Below, piece after piece: positions 52,474 through 60,784 of a DNA stretch of 64,000 bases. Under the pieces are notes generated by a model. The model saw nothing but the letters and a program-made list of their open reading frames with translations. It did not search any database and was not told where the DNA came from. Source of the stretch: Paraburkholderia sp. BL25I1N1. GTDB lineage: Bacteria; Pseudomonadota; Gammaproteobacteria; Burkholderiales; Burkholderiaceae. Position numbers and translations under genes: made by a program. Every line of letters begins with the position of its first letter. The first letter of the stretch is position 1. The stretch spans positions 124,001 through 188,000 of the forward strand of contig NZ_PVZB01000011.1 of NCBI RefSeq assembly GCF_003002025.1. Reading direction: 5' to 3'.

Positions 52474-52926
52474 GAGTCCCTGAAGCGGACGGAAGTGAGG
52501 TGAACGTAAGGTGACGCGTGTCGGGTAGCTTAGCAACTGCGATATCCATCCTACAACGTAAAAATCCCGAGGGGCATGCCGGCACTGTGGACAAAACAGA
52601 ATTCACGCGACGATTCAACCTACCTTCGCTCGGAGGAAGACGCCACGCTGTTCAGTATGGCGAATCGAATGGTGTGTCGTTTCCGTGCCGTGTTGATAGA
52701 GCGATTCAATTTGCTTCCCGCTCTTCACCGACCTGTAATAAGAAAAGCTGTCATTACCGCGCTGCGCGAACCCTCTTTCAGATCGGCACACCGCAGCGCG
52801 ACGAACAACCGGTGGAAATTGAAAGCGTAAGAAAGTCCGCCAGACAATAGTTTCTCCACGCCACGCGTCGTTACCCGGCGAGCTTCACTTCATGAGCGTC
52901 AACAACAATTCCGAGTGAGGTCTTTG
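52474..52926. other. Non-coding interval between the CHAD and second pstS genes
   Basis: These 453 bases are the divergent spacer. Frames such as 52576-52830 have no known domain or ribosome site and are not called. CTGTAAT (52733) and CTGTCAT (52748) resemble Pho-box half-sites but are 15 bases apart, not the usual 11. Confidence 0.4.
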
Positions 52927-53961
52927 GTGAGCTATACACAAACATTGTTGGCCGGTGTGGCCGGCGCTTTTCTGGCGGTCGCGGCGCACAGCGCTGACAT
53001 CACTGGCGCCGGCAGCACCTTTGCCGCGCCTATTTATACGAAATGGGCCACCGCATACCAGCGTGCGGGTGGCGGCACGGTCAGCTATCGCGCTGTCGGG
53101 TCGACGGAAGGCTTGAAGGAGATCATGGTCAGCCAGGTCGATTTCGCCGGCTCGGACGCACCGCTGAGCGACGACGAGTTGATGAAGAACGGGCTGATTC
53201 AGTTTCCAACCGTGATCGGCGGCGTCGTGCCGGTCGTCAATCTGCCGGGGATCAAGCCAGGCGAGTTGATTCTCTCGGGGCGTGTGCTTGGAGATATCTA
53301 CCTGGGCAAAATCGTCAGCTGGAATGCTCCGGCCATCGCCGCCATCAATCCCACGATCAAGCTGCCCGACACGCCTATCGCCGTGGTTCGTCGGCTCGAC
53401 GGTTCAGGCACCACGCTGATCTGGACGCACTTTCTCGCGCAGGTGAGCCCCGAGTGGAAGAGCAAGGTCGGCGAAGGGACTTCAGTGCGCTGGCCGCGCG
53501 GAATAGGCGGGCGAGGCAACGAAGGAGTCGCCACCTTCGTACAACATTTGCCGGGCGCGATCGGCTACGTTGCATGGGACTTCACGAAGCAGAATCATAT
53601 GGCGTACGCGGCCATGGAAAATGCGTCGGGTGCCGTGGTTCAGCCAGGACCCGAAACTTTCAAGGCCGCCGCCGCGAGCGCCGACTGGTCCAGATCGCTC
53701 TTTCCGATCCTGACCAACGAGGCGGGCGCGAACGCATGGCCCGTTGTCGGCGCGACGTATGTCTTGCTGCACAGCACGCAGGACAAACCGGAGCGCGGCG
53801 AGGAAACGCTGAGATTCCTCGACTGGGCGCTGACGAACGGCAGCCAGGCCGCGGAGGACCTGGACTATATTCCGCTGCCGCCGTCGGTCGCGAGCGAGAT
53901 TCGCACGCAGTTGCACGCGCGGGTGAAGAATCCGTCGGGCAAAACAGTCGCGGGCGAATGA
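52927..53961 (+). CDS. PstS-like phosphate-binding protein, second copy
   Basis: A 344-residue paralogue of the nearby PstS; the two proteins align along their whole length, roughly two-thirds identical by eye. It has a signal peptide and mature start ADITGAGSTFAAPIYTKWATAYQ. Phosphate-contact motifs GAGSTFAAP, FAGSDAPL and RRLDGSGTTLIW are kept, although several neutral residues differ. The GTG at 52927 is preferred because GAGG lies six bases upstream; an upstream GTG (52915) is possible. No pstCAB follows, so it may use the transporter encoded elsewhere. Confidence 0.87.
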   Translation: MSYTQTLLAGVAGAFLAVAAHSADITGAGSTFAAPIYTKWATAYQRAGGGTVSYRAVGSTEGLKEIMVSQVDFAGSDAPLSDDELMKNGLIQFPTVIGGVVPVVNLPGIKPGELILSGRVLGDIYLGKIVSWNAPAIAAINPTIKLPDTPIAVVRRLDGSGTTLIWTHFLAQVSPEWKSKVGEGTSVRWPRGIGGRGNEGVATFVQHLPGAIGYVAWDFTKQNHMAYAAMENASGAVVQPGPETFKAAAASADWSRSLFPILTNEAGANAWPVVGATYVLLHSTQDKPERGEETLRFLDWALTNGSQAAEDLDYIPLPPSVASEIRTQLHARVKNPSGKTVAGE

Positions 53962-53979
53962 CGGCGGCAGTCTCGCCGC

Positions 53980-55251
53980 TCAGGCAGCGAGACTCTGGCG
54001 AGTGCGCGCCCACTGTGCAAGTGCGGCGCACGCCACCAGCAGCGACCCGGTGACGAAGAACACGGAGTGCAGCCCGAGATGGACCGCGATCACGCCGCCG
54101 ATAATCGGACCGACAACCTGTCCGCTGAATTGCGCCGACTGCAAATAGCCGAGCATCTGACCGGTCTTGTGCTCTTCCACGGCATGCCGGGCCAGTTTGG
54201 CAATCGCGGGCAGAAGACCGGCCAGCGTCATGCCCATCAGCGCGCGTAATCCCGCCAGTTGCCACCACGCGTGAACGAACGCTTGCGGAATCATCACCAG
54301 ACCCGTCAACACCAGGCAAGCGACGATCACGTTCCAACTGCCGACCCGATCGGCCAATGCGCCGAGGCGCGCGGCCGTCAGCATGCTGCCGAAAGCCGAA
54401 CACGCCATCACGATGCCCGCCACGCGCGCGAGATGAAGTGACGGCACGCCGAGACTGCCCACATAGACGGTAATGACCGGTTCGATCGACATGTTGGCGA
54501 GCAGCACCATCATCGCGGTGACGAGCAAGGCGGCGATCACCGGATAGTTGTTGCGATGCGTGCTCGCCGGCGCATGCTCGGCGGAACGCTGCGCGGAATG
54601 AGCGGCCGGGTCGAAATCTTCCTTGACGACGAAGATCGTGAGCAACGCGGCGACCGCGATCATGGCGCCGCCGGCGAAGAACGTGCCGCGAATGCCGAGC
54701 CAGCCCGGCAAAAAACCGCCGACGAGCGGCCCGATCAGGTTGCCGGCCAGCGCGCCCGTCGACAGCACGCCCAGCGCCCAGCCCGCGCGCTCCTTCGGCG
54801 CCTGGGTGCCGACCATCACCGTCGACGCCGACGAGTAGCCGCCCACGAGACCCGCGAGCAAACGCAGGGCGACGAGTTGATGCACGTTGTGCGCAATGCC
54901 GATCAACGACATCACCACGGCCATGCCGACGGCCGCGCGCACCAGCATCGGCTTGCGGCCATAACGATCGGCAAGGCGCCCCCACACGGGCGCGGTGACA
55001 GCAGTGCCCAGAAACGTGGCGCCGAACGCGATGCCCGACCACTGGATGACGGCGGACTGCGACTGCACCCCGAGTTGCTGGACGTAGATGGGCAAGAACG
55101 GCAGCAGCATGCTCAGGCTGACGAGCGTGGTGAACGAGCCGAATACGCACACGGCCAGATTGCGGCGCCAGTAACGTTCATGTCGCGCGGCGTAGTCGAG
55201 GCCGCGCATTGGCTGACCGGACGGCACGGAAACTTGCGAGGGGGTATTCAT
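53980..55251 (-). CDS. MFS efflux transporter (MdtG-like)
   Basis: A 423-residue major facilitator protein with twelve predicted membrane helices. The loop 2-3 motif GRLADRYGRKPML (about 87-99) is intact, and the cytoplasmic central loop lies near residue 205-220. Sequence and size fit drug or metabolite exporters similar to MdtG. It overlaps the preceding nitronate monooxygenase gene by four bases (ATGA), so the two are translationally coupled. The substrate is unknown. Confidence 0.85.
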   Translation of the reverse strand: MNTPSQVSVPSGQPMRGLDYAARHERYWRRNLAVCVFGSFTTLVSLSMLLPFLPIYVQQLGVQSQSAVIQWSGIAFGATFLGTAVTAPVWGRLADRYGRKPMLVRAAVGMAVVMSLIGIAHNVHQLVALRLLAGLVGGYSSASTVMVGTQAPKERAGWALGVLSTGALAGNLIGPLVGGFLPGWLGIRGTFFAGGAMIAVAALLTIFVVKEDFDPAAHSAQRSAEHAPASTHRNNYPVIAALLVTAMMVLLANMSIEPVITVYVGSLGVPSLHLARVAGIVMACSAFGSMLTAARLGALADRVGSWNVIVACLVLTGLVMIPQAFVHAWWQLAGLRALMGMTLAGLLPAIAKLARHAVEEHKTGQMLGYLQSAQFSGQVVGPIIGGVIAVHLGLHSVFFVTGSLLVACAALAQWARTRQSLAA

Positions 55252-56351
55252 ATCGTCTTCCCGGCAAACGAATGCGAGCGTGACTGACCCTCCGCTTCGG
55301 CAAGTTCGCTCATCAATGTGGCAACTAATTGCGCAGCGGGCAACGCTCTCGCGAGCGGCGCGCCCTGGCCGGCCCACTGGACGGCAAAATCGGAATTGCC
55401 CTTGGCGCGGGCCGCGGCGTTCAGCGCTTTGGCGGCGTCGTATGCAATCGGATAGTCGGGCAGCGGCGGCGCGTCCGGCGAGTCTACGTCGATATACAGC
55501 CGGTTGCTCAAACCGCGTGCAGGGCGGCCGGAGATCGCGGCCGTCACGGCCGTCCGGTACGCGCGTTGGCTGGTCAGTGCGTGCCGGTAGGCGGCATCCG
55601 CGCCCGATTCCGGACACAGCACGAACGCGGTGCCCATCTGCACGGCGCTAGCGCCGAGAAGCAATGCGCCGGCAATGCTTTGACCGTCCATGATGCCGCC
55701 CGCGGCGATGACCGGCAGCGTGGACTGTTTGGCGATCAGCCGGACCAGCGCGAGGGTGCCGATCATCGTGTCGTCGTCCGGATTGAAGGCGCCACGGTGA
55801 CCGCCTGCTTCCGCGCCTTGCGCGACGATCGCATCGAGTCCCGCCTGCTCGATCTGCAAGGCTTCGTGCGGAGTGGTCGCGCATCCGAACAGTAGAATGC
55901 CGGCGCGATGCAGTGCGTCGATCCATTCGCGCGATGGCAGCCCAAAATGGAAACTGACAACAGCGGGACGTTCTTCGATCAACACTTGCAGCATTGCCTC
56001 GTCGACCACGAAGCTCGCGTAAATCTCCTTGAGCGCGACCGGCGTTCTGGCGCCGAACTCAGCGAACAGCGGTTGCAGATGCGCCAGCCACGTGGCTTCG
56101 CGAAGCGGATCGCTGTAAGCCGGCCGATGGCAGAACACGTTGACGTTGAACGGCTTGCTGGTGAGCGCGCGTGTCGCGACGATCAACTCGCGCGCCTGCT
56201 GCGCGGTACTCGCACCCACGGCGATCGAGCCGAGCGCGCCGGCATTGGAAACAGCGGCGGCGATGGCGGGCGTCGAGATGCCCGCCATCGGCGCCTGAAT
56301 GATGGGATGCTGCATGCCGAGTGCTTGCATAAAACGGGCATTCGAGGTCAT
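55248..56351 (-). CDS. Nitronate monooxygenase family flavoprotein
   Basis: A 367-residue FMN TIM-barrel enzyme of the nitronate monooxygenase (2-nitropropane dioxygenase) family, which oxidises toxic alkyl nitronates to carbonyl compounds. It starts TSNARFMQALGMQHPIIQAPMAGISTPA. Family segments include DAIVAQGAEAGGHRG (about 180-194, the catalytic/flavin region with His) and PVIAAGGIMDG. Length is as expected. ATG 56351 fits the family start. It is flanked in the same operon by two MFS genes, suggesting exchange of an organic substrate; which one is unknown. Confidence 0.87.
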   Translation of the reverse strand: MTSNARFMQALGMQHPIIQAPMAGISTPAIAAAVSNAGALGSIAVGASTAQQARELIVATRALTSKPFNVNVFCHRPAYSDPLREATWLAHLQPLFAEFGARTPVALKEIYASFVVDEAMLQVLIEERPAVVSFHFGLPSREWIDALHRAGILLFGCATTPHEALQIEQAGLDAIVAQGAEAGGHRGAFNPDDDTMIGTLALVRLIAKQSTLPVIAAGGIMDGQSIAGALLLGASAVQMGTAFVLCPESGADAAYRHALTSQRAYRTAVTAAISGRPARGLSNRLYIDVDSPDAPPLPDYPIAYDAAKALNAAARAKGNSDFAVQWAGQGAPLARALPAAQLVATLMSELAEAEGQSRSHSFAGKTI

Positions 56352-56400
56352 GGGGTTCTCACAGTTCGAGTAGTGGGTAGAGTCGCCTGCAGCGGAGTGG

Positions 56401-57618
56401 CTAGGCTTGCTTCGGACCGAACCGAAGCGCGCCGAACAGGTCCACCGCGAGAGCAAGCGCCAAAGACGCCGCACCGATCACGAACAGCGTCGTGTAGTTG
56501 CCGCCGTCGTGCGCGAACAGAAACGACAAACCGTACGCCGCGACGGCCTGCAAGACGGCGAAACTGGTGGTCGCCGCGCTCCACGCGCCTTTCTGGGCGG
56601 CCGGATGATGAGTGAGCAATTCATTGATCCTGCCGAGCACAAGCGCCACGATGCCCGGCACGAATGCGCCGACGACGACGCTCGACACGATCAACGCCGC
56701 TGGGCCACGCACGACAGCCGGCAACGCGACCGCGACGATCTGCAGGACATAGGCGACACGCAATGCCGGACCGAAGCCGGCGCGGTCAGCCAGATGACCT
56801 GTCAGCAGCGGGCCCACAATCGCCCCGAGTCCGAACAGTACCCAGTATTGCGCGCCGGCGTCGAGGCCCTTGCCAAGGCCGCGCGCCACGAAATCGACGA
56901 GAAAGATCATGTGCGGGACGAGGCCCACGGCGTTCAACGCATACTCGGCGTAGAGCGCGCGCAGCGACGCAGCCGGATAGGTCTGGCTATGCCGTGTGTG
57001 TTGCGAGGCGTGCTGTGCGACGGATTCGCCTCGTCCAGGCCAGCCGTTCCATGCGACGGCCGTCAACGCGAGGGAGATCGCCGCGAGTCCCAACCACGTT
57101 TGCATCAGGCCTTGGCGCAGCAGGATCGGCACGATCGTCCCGGATGCCACAATGCCGAGACCGATACCGCTGAAGATCGCACCGCTCGCAAAGCCCCTGC
57201 GCGATGGAGTCACGTGCGCGAGAACAGTCGGCGCGGCCAGCACCATCAGCGCGCCGCCCGCGAGGCCCGATGCGAAGCGCCAGACGAAGAACCAGAGAAA
57301 CGAAACCGGAAAGGCGCAGGCGACGAACGCGACGGTCGCGAGCAGCATCATCGCGCGTAACACGGTGGTCGCGTCGAAGCGCCGCGCCAGCCAGCCGCCC
57401 GCGAGCGCGCCCGCCAGATAGCCGCCGAGATTGGCCGCGCCGAGATACGCGGCGGTCGACGCCGGAAACCAGTGCGCGCTGACAATGGCCGGCAACAACG
57501 GGGTGTAGGCGAAGCGCGCGAGGCCGATACCGACGAGGCTCGCGCTGGCGCCTGCCAGCGCGCCGCGCCACACGTTGAATGCCGGCGGGATCGGTTCGTT
57601 GACGACTGCACGTTGCAT
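56401..57618 (-). CDS. YbfB/YjiJ-family MFS transporter
   Basis: A 405-residue membrane protein with twelve predicted helices. The YbfB/YjiJ signature near the N-terminus (GIGLARFAYTPLLPAIV, about 33-49) is typical of this MFS subfamily. The gene leads the operon MFS-nitronate monooxygenase-MFS, 49 bases upstream of the monooxygenase. The LysR gene 347 bases upstream in the same direction may regulate it. The transport substrate is unknown. Confidence 0.86.
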   Translation of the reverse strand: MQRAVVNEPIPPAFNVWRGALAGASASLVGIGLARFAYTPLLPAIVSAHWFPASTAAYLGAANLGGYLAGALAGGWLARRFDATTVLRAMMLLATVAFVACAFPVSFLWFFVWRFASGLAGGALMVLAAPTVLAHVTPSRRGFASGAIFSGIGLGIVASGTIVPILLRQGLMQTWLGLAAISLALTAVAWNGWPGRGESVAQHASQHTRHSQTYPAASLRALYAEYALNAVGLVPHMIFLVDFVARGLGKGLDAGAQYWVLFGLGAIVGPLLTGHLADRAGFGPALRVAYVLQIVAVALPAVVRGPAALIVSSVVVGAFVPGIVALVLGRINELLTHHPAAQKGAWSAATTSFAVLQAVAAYGLSFLFAHDGGNYTTLFVIGAASLALALAVDLFGALRFGPKQA

Positions 57619-57965
57619 CACTGCCTCCACGGTTCGGTTGCGCGCCGACTCGTCTTGCTGGCCGGTTCGACACGAAAGGTACGAAGGTCACTGCTCGCAA
57701 CGCCTCTCATGAGGATCGCGAACTGCACCGCAATGCCTCGCAATGCGACAAACAATGCCTGGAGCGCCCACGCCGGGGCCGCCGTCCATGTGCGGATGTG
57801 TGTCCGTGACGAAGATTGCCGAGTCGAGCGTGGCGTCGGTCGTATCAGTGAATTACCGGAATGGCCGACGGCTTGCGCCAGGTGATCTCGATGGAGGTAA
57901 GTCTAGATTGAACCGATTGAAGAGAGAATCCACACGGCACGGCAGACATTCTTCCGCGAAACGGT
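57619..57965. other. Spacer between the LysR gene and the MFS operon
   Basis: These 347 bases hold no credible gene. The spacer separates two minus-strand genes and should contain the promoter of the MFS operon; a GAACCGATTGAAG stretch near 57,910 has no assigned role. Confidence 0.4.
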
Positions 57966-58892
57966 TCAATTTCGGGTGGTAATCCGCTCGGACTGCGTGA
58001 AATGCTTGCGCAGACGCGGCGTCGCGAAATCAACGAACGCGCGCACCTTTGGGACGGCAAGGCGTCCGTGCGGCGTCAGCAAGTGGACCGGCAGCGGGGC
58101 GGGTTCATTGTCGCTCAGGACGATCTTCAGCGTGCCTTCCTTGACCTGTTCGGCGACGTGATAGGAAAACATGCGGGTGACGCCGTGCCCCGCGACCGCC
58201 GAGGCCACGGCCGCCTGAATACTGTTGACGATAAAGCGAGGCGTGAACTGCACCACGCGCGGAATCGTCGAACCGTTCGGCGGCGGAAAGCTCCACGAGT
58301 CCAAGCCGAAGTGAGTCATGGAGATGATCTGATGCTGGGCCAGATCGGAAGGTTCGGTAATGGGAGGGTGTTTCGCCAGGTAGCGAGGCGACGCGGCAAC
58401 CACCCGCCGCACTTCGCCGACGGGAATTGCCACCAGCGTCGAATCGGGCAGGTGAGCGATGCGCAACGCCAGATCCATCCCTTCGTCGATGAGGCTCACC
58501 GGGCGGTCGAGCATATTCAGGCGGACCGACACAGCCGGATAGCGGTCGACGAAGTCGTCGATGATCGGCTGCAGCATGTCCTGGCCGGCGGCCACCGGCG
58601 CGGTGATCGTGAGCAGCCCGCGCGGCGCGGAGCGCTCGCCGGCGATCAGCAGGTCGGCCTCTTCGAGATCGGTGAGAATGCGGCGGCAGGCGGCGGCATA
58701 TCGTTCGCCGGCTTCGCTCAGTTTGATGGTGCGCGTCGTGCGATGCAACAAGGCCGTGCCGACATGCTCTTCGAGGAACGCAATAGCGCGGCTAACCGCG
58801 GCGGGCGAGCGGCCGAGTCGACGGCTCGCGCCCGCCAGGCTGCCTTCGTCGAGCGTGGCGACGAACACCTTCATTGCATCGATGCGGTCCAT
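57966..58892 (-). CDS. LysR-type transcriptional regulator
   Basis: A 308-residue LysR-type regulator. The winged HTH is DRIDAMKVFVATLDEGSLAGASRRLGRSPAAVSRAIAFLEEHVG (about 2-45), followed by the effector-binding domain with QDMLQPIIDDFVDRYPAVSVRLN. It belongs to the large DhcR/AaeR-like group with the ALLHRTTRT pattern. It lies between the oxalate genes and the MFS operon, all on the minus strand, so its target is not clear; it could control either. The ATG lies in good context. Confidence 0.87.
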   Translation of the reverse strand: MDRIDAMKVFVATLDEGSLAGASRRLGRSPAAVSRAIAFLEEHVGTALLHRTTRTIKLSEAGERYAAACRRILTDLEEADLLIAGERSAPRGLLTITAPVAAGQDMLQPIIDDFVDRYPAVSVRLNMLDRPVSLIDEGMDLALRIAHLPDSTLVAIPVGEVRRVVAASPRYLAKHPPITEPSDLAQHQIISMTHFGLDSWSFPPPNGSTIPRVVQFTPRFIVNSIQAAVASAVAGHGVTRMFSYHVAEQVKEGTLKIVLSDNEPAPLPVHLLTPHGRLAVPKVRAFVDFATPRLRKHFTQSERITTRN

Positions 58893-58972
58893 GTTGCCTG
58901 ATCCGGTGTGATTGAAAACGCGATCTGGCAGAGTCTACAGCGATGGACCGAAAGAGCGAGGAGCAAGGGCGC

Positions 58973-59404
58973 TTACGCGCCGGCGGATGCCTCCAGCTCC
59001 GCAAGCCGCTTGCGCAGCAGGCGGTCCTCCTGGAAGCGGCTGGTCTCGTCGCGAATCACGGCGACGATGCCGGTGAGTTCGTTTTGCGGCGAATGCAGCA
59101 ACGCGACCGTAAAGGCGATCGACAGCGAGCGTCCGTCCTTGTGCACGGCGGGGACGCGCAGCACGTCATTGCCATAGCGGGTTTCGCCGGTCGCCATGGT
59201 CTTGTGATAGCCGTCCCAATGCCGGCCGCGCAGACGCTCCGGGATGATCAGGTCTAACGAATTGCCGAGCGCCTCGCCTTGCGTGAAGCCGAACATGCGT
59301 TCAGCCGCGGGGTTCCAGAATGTGATGCTGCCGTGGGCGTCGGAAATGATGATCGCGTCGCCGATTGCGTTGGCAAGTTGCTGGAAGTCGATGGCGTTTT
59401 GCAT
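58973..59404 (-). CDS. Stand-alone PAS domain protein
   Basis: A 143-residue protein made of one PAS domain (about 8-120; FQQLANAIGDAIIISDAHGSITFWNPAAERMFGFTQGEALG) and a C-terminal amphipathic helix (SRFQEDRLLRKRLAELEA). No output domain is attached, so signalling would need partner contacts. The 'NPAAERMFG' pattern is typical of PAS_9/S-box domains that bind haem, flavin or small molecules. ATG 59404 is chosen because homology begins there. It is the last gene after oxlT-oxc-frc, 105 bases past frc, so it probably senses a signal tied to oxalate metabolism. Confidence 0.78.
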   Translation of the reverse strand: MQNAIDFQQLANAIGDAIIISDAHGSITFWNPAAERMFGFTQGEALGNSLDLIIPERLRGRHWDGYHKTMATGETRYGNDVLRVPAVHKDGRSLSIAFTVALLHSPQNELTGIVAVIRDETSRFQEDRLLRKRLAELEASAGA

Positions 59405-59472
59405 GGCGCTTCCCCTCGATCTGAAAAACACGAATGCTTAATAGAATACGGCGCCGCCAGGACGCCGCATCG

Positions 59473-59500
59473 GCAAGGCCGGGCTGATACCCGGCCTTGC
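59473..59500 (-). terminator. Hairpin between frc and the PAS gene
   Basis: GCAAGGCCGGG and CCCGGCCTTGC form an 11-bp stem around CTGATA. On the minus strand it follows the frc stop by ten bases but lacks a T run. It may reduce read-through into the PAS gene. Confidence 0.5.
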
Positions 59501-59509
59501 GTAGCACCA

Positions 59510-60760
59510 TTAAACCGCTTTCACTTCGCGCAGGTTGAAGATGTCCTGCTTGCTGTAGCCGAGGCTCGCGAGCACTTCCTCGGTATGTTCGCCCAGCAGC
59601 GGCGAGGCGGTGACTTCCGGCTTCAGATCCGAAAACTTGATCGGGCTGCCGACGGTCAGATACGAACCGCGTTTCTTGTGCGGCACTTCGACGATCGTGC
59701 CGCTCGCGCGCAACGACGGGTCGTTGGCGAGTTCCTTCATGGTCAGCACCGGCGCGCACGGAATGTCGAACTTGCGCAAGATGTCGACCGCTTCGAACTT
59801 GGTCTTGTCGGCGAGCCAGCCTTCGATCGTGTTGAAGATGTCGAAGATATGCGGTTGACGTGCTTCCGCGGTCTTGTAGGCCGGGTCGTCAATCCACTCC
59901 GGTTTGCCGAGCGCCTTGCAGATCGGCTCCCACGCATGGCCCTGGATCGTGAAATAGATGTACGCGTTCGGATCCGTTTCCCAGCCCTTGCACTTGAGCA
60001 CCCAACCCGGCTGACCGCCGCCGCCCGCATTACCGCCGCGCGGCACGACATCGCTGAATTCGCCGTGCGGATACTGCGGATATTCTTCCAGGTAGCCGAC
60101 ACGTTCCAGCCGTTGTTGATCGCGCAGTTTCACGCGGCACAGGTTCAGCACGCTGTCCTGCATCGACACCGCGACCTTCTGGCCCTTGCCGGTTTTGTCG
60201 CGTCCCAGCAGGGCGGTCAGAATGCCGATGGCCAGATGCATGCCGGTGTTGCTGTCGCCGAGGGCGGCCGCGCTGATGGTCGGCGGGCCGTCCCAGAAGC
60301 CGGTGGTGGAGGCCGCGCCGCCCGCGCATTGCGCGACGTTTTCGTAGACCTTCAGATCGTCGTAGTGGTGGCCGTCACTGAACCCCTTCACCGAAGCGAC
60401 GATCATCTTCGGGTTGAGTTCGTTCAGGCGTTCCCACGAAAAACCCATCCGGTCCAACGCGCCCGGGCCGAAATTCTCGACCAGCACGTCCGATTCGCGG
60501 ATCAGCTTTTCGAGCACCTCCTTGCCTTCGGGTTTCTTCGTGTCCAGCGTGAGCGACTTCTTGTTGCTGTTGAGCATCGTGAAGTACAGCGCGTCAGCAT
60601 CAGGGATATCGCGTAACTGGTTGCGCGTCACGTCGCCGGAACCCGGCCGCTCGACCTTGATGACGTCCGCGCCGAACCAGGCGAGCAACTGTGTGCAAGC
60701 GGGGCCCGCTTGAACATGGGTGAAGTCGATGATCCTGATGCCTTCGAGAGGTTTGGTCAT
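59510..60760 (-). CDS. frc: Formyl-CoA:oxalate CoA-transferase
   Basis: Frc (416 residues) moves CoA from formyl-CoA to oxalate. It is a class III CoA-transferase with the interlocked-dimer fold. The start MTKPLEGIRIIDFTHVQAGPACTQLLAWFGADVIKVE is diagnostic. The catalytic Asp lies in GDSNTGMHLAIG (about 168-179), and glycine-rich PRGGNAGGGGQPGW fits the active-site loop that closes over the intermediate. Length equals the family. It is 24 bases after oxc in the operon, feeding oxalyl-CoA to it. Confidence 0.96.
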   Translation of the reverse strand: MTKPLEGIRIIDFTHVQAGPACTQLLAWFGADVIKVERPGSGDVTRNQLRDIPDADALYFTMLNSNKKSLTLDTKKPEGKEVLEKLIRESDVLVENFGPGALDRMGFSWERLNELNPKMIVASVKGFSDGHHYDDLKVYENVAQCAGGAASTTGFWDGPPTISAAALGDSNTGMHLAIGILTALLGRDKTGKGQKVAVSMQDSVLNLCRVKLRDQQRLERVGYLEEYPQYPHGEFSDVVPRGGNAGGGGQPGWVLKCKGWETDPNAYIYFTIQGHAWEPICKALGKPEWIDDPAYKTAEARQPHIFDIFNTIEGWLADKTKFEAVDILRKFDIPCAPVLTMKELANDPSLRASGTIVEVPHKKRGSYLTVGSPIKFSDLKPEVTASPLLGEHTEEVLASLGYSKQDIFNLREVKAV

Positions 60761-60784
60761 GTTGAATCTCCGTGGTTACCCAGA

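Noticed and set aside
52518..52850. Possible small genes before the second pstS
   Set aside because: Two overlapping frames compete, neither has a ribosome site or a recognisable domain.
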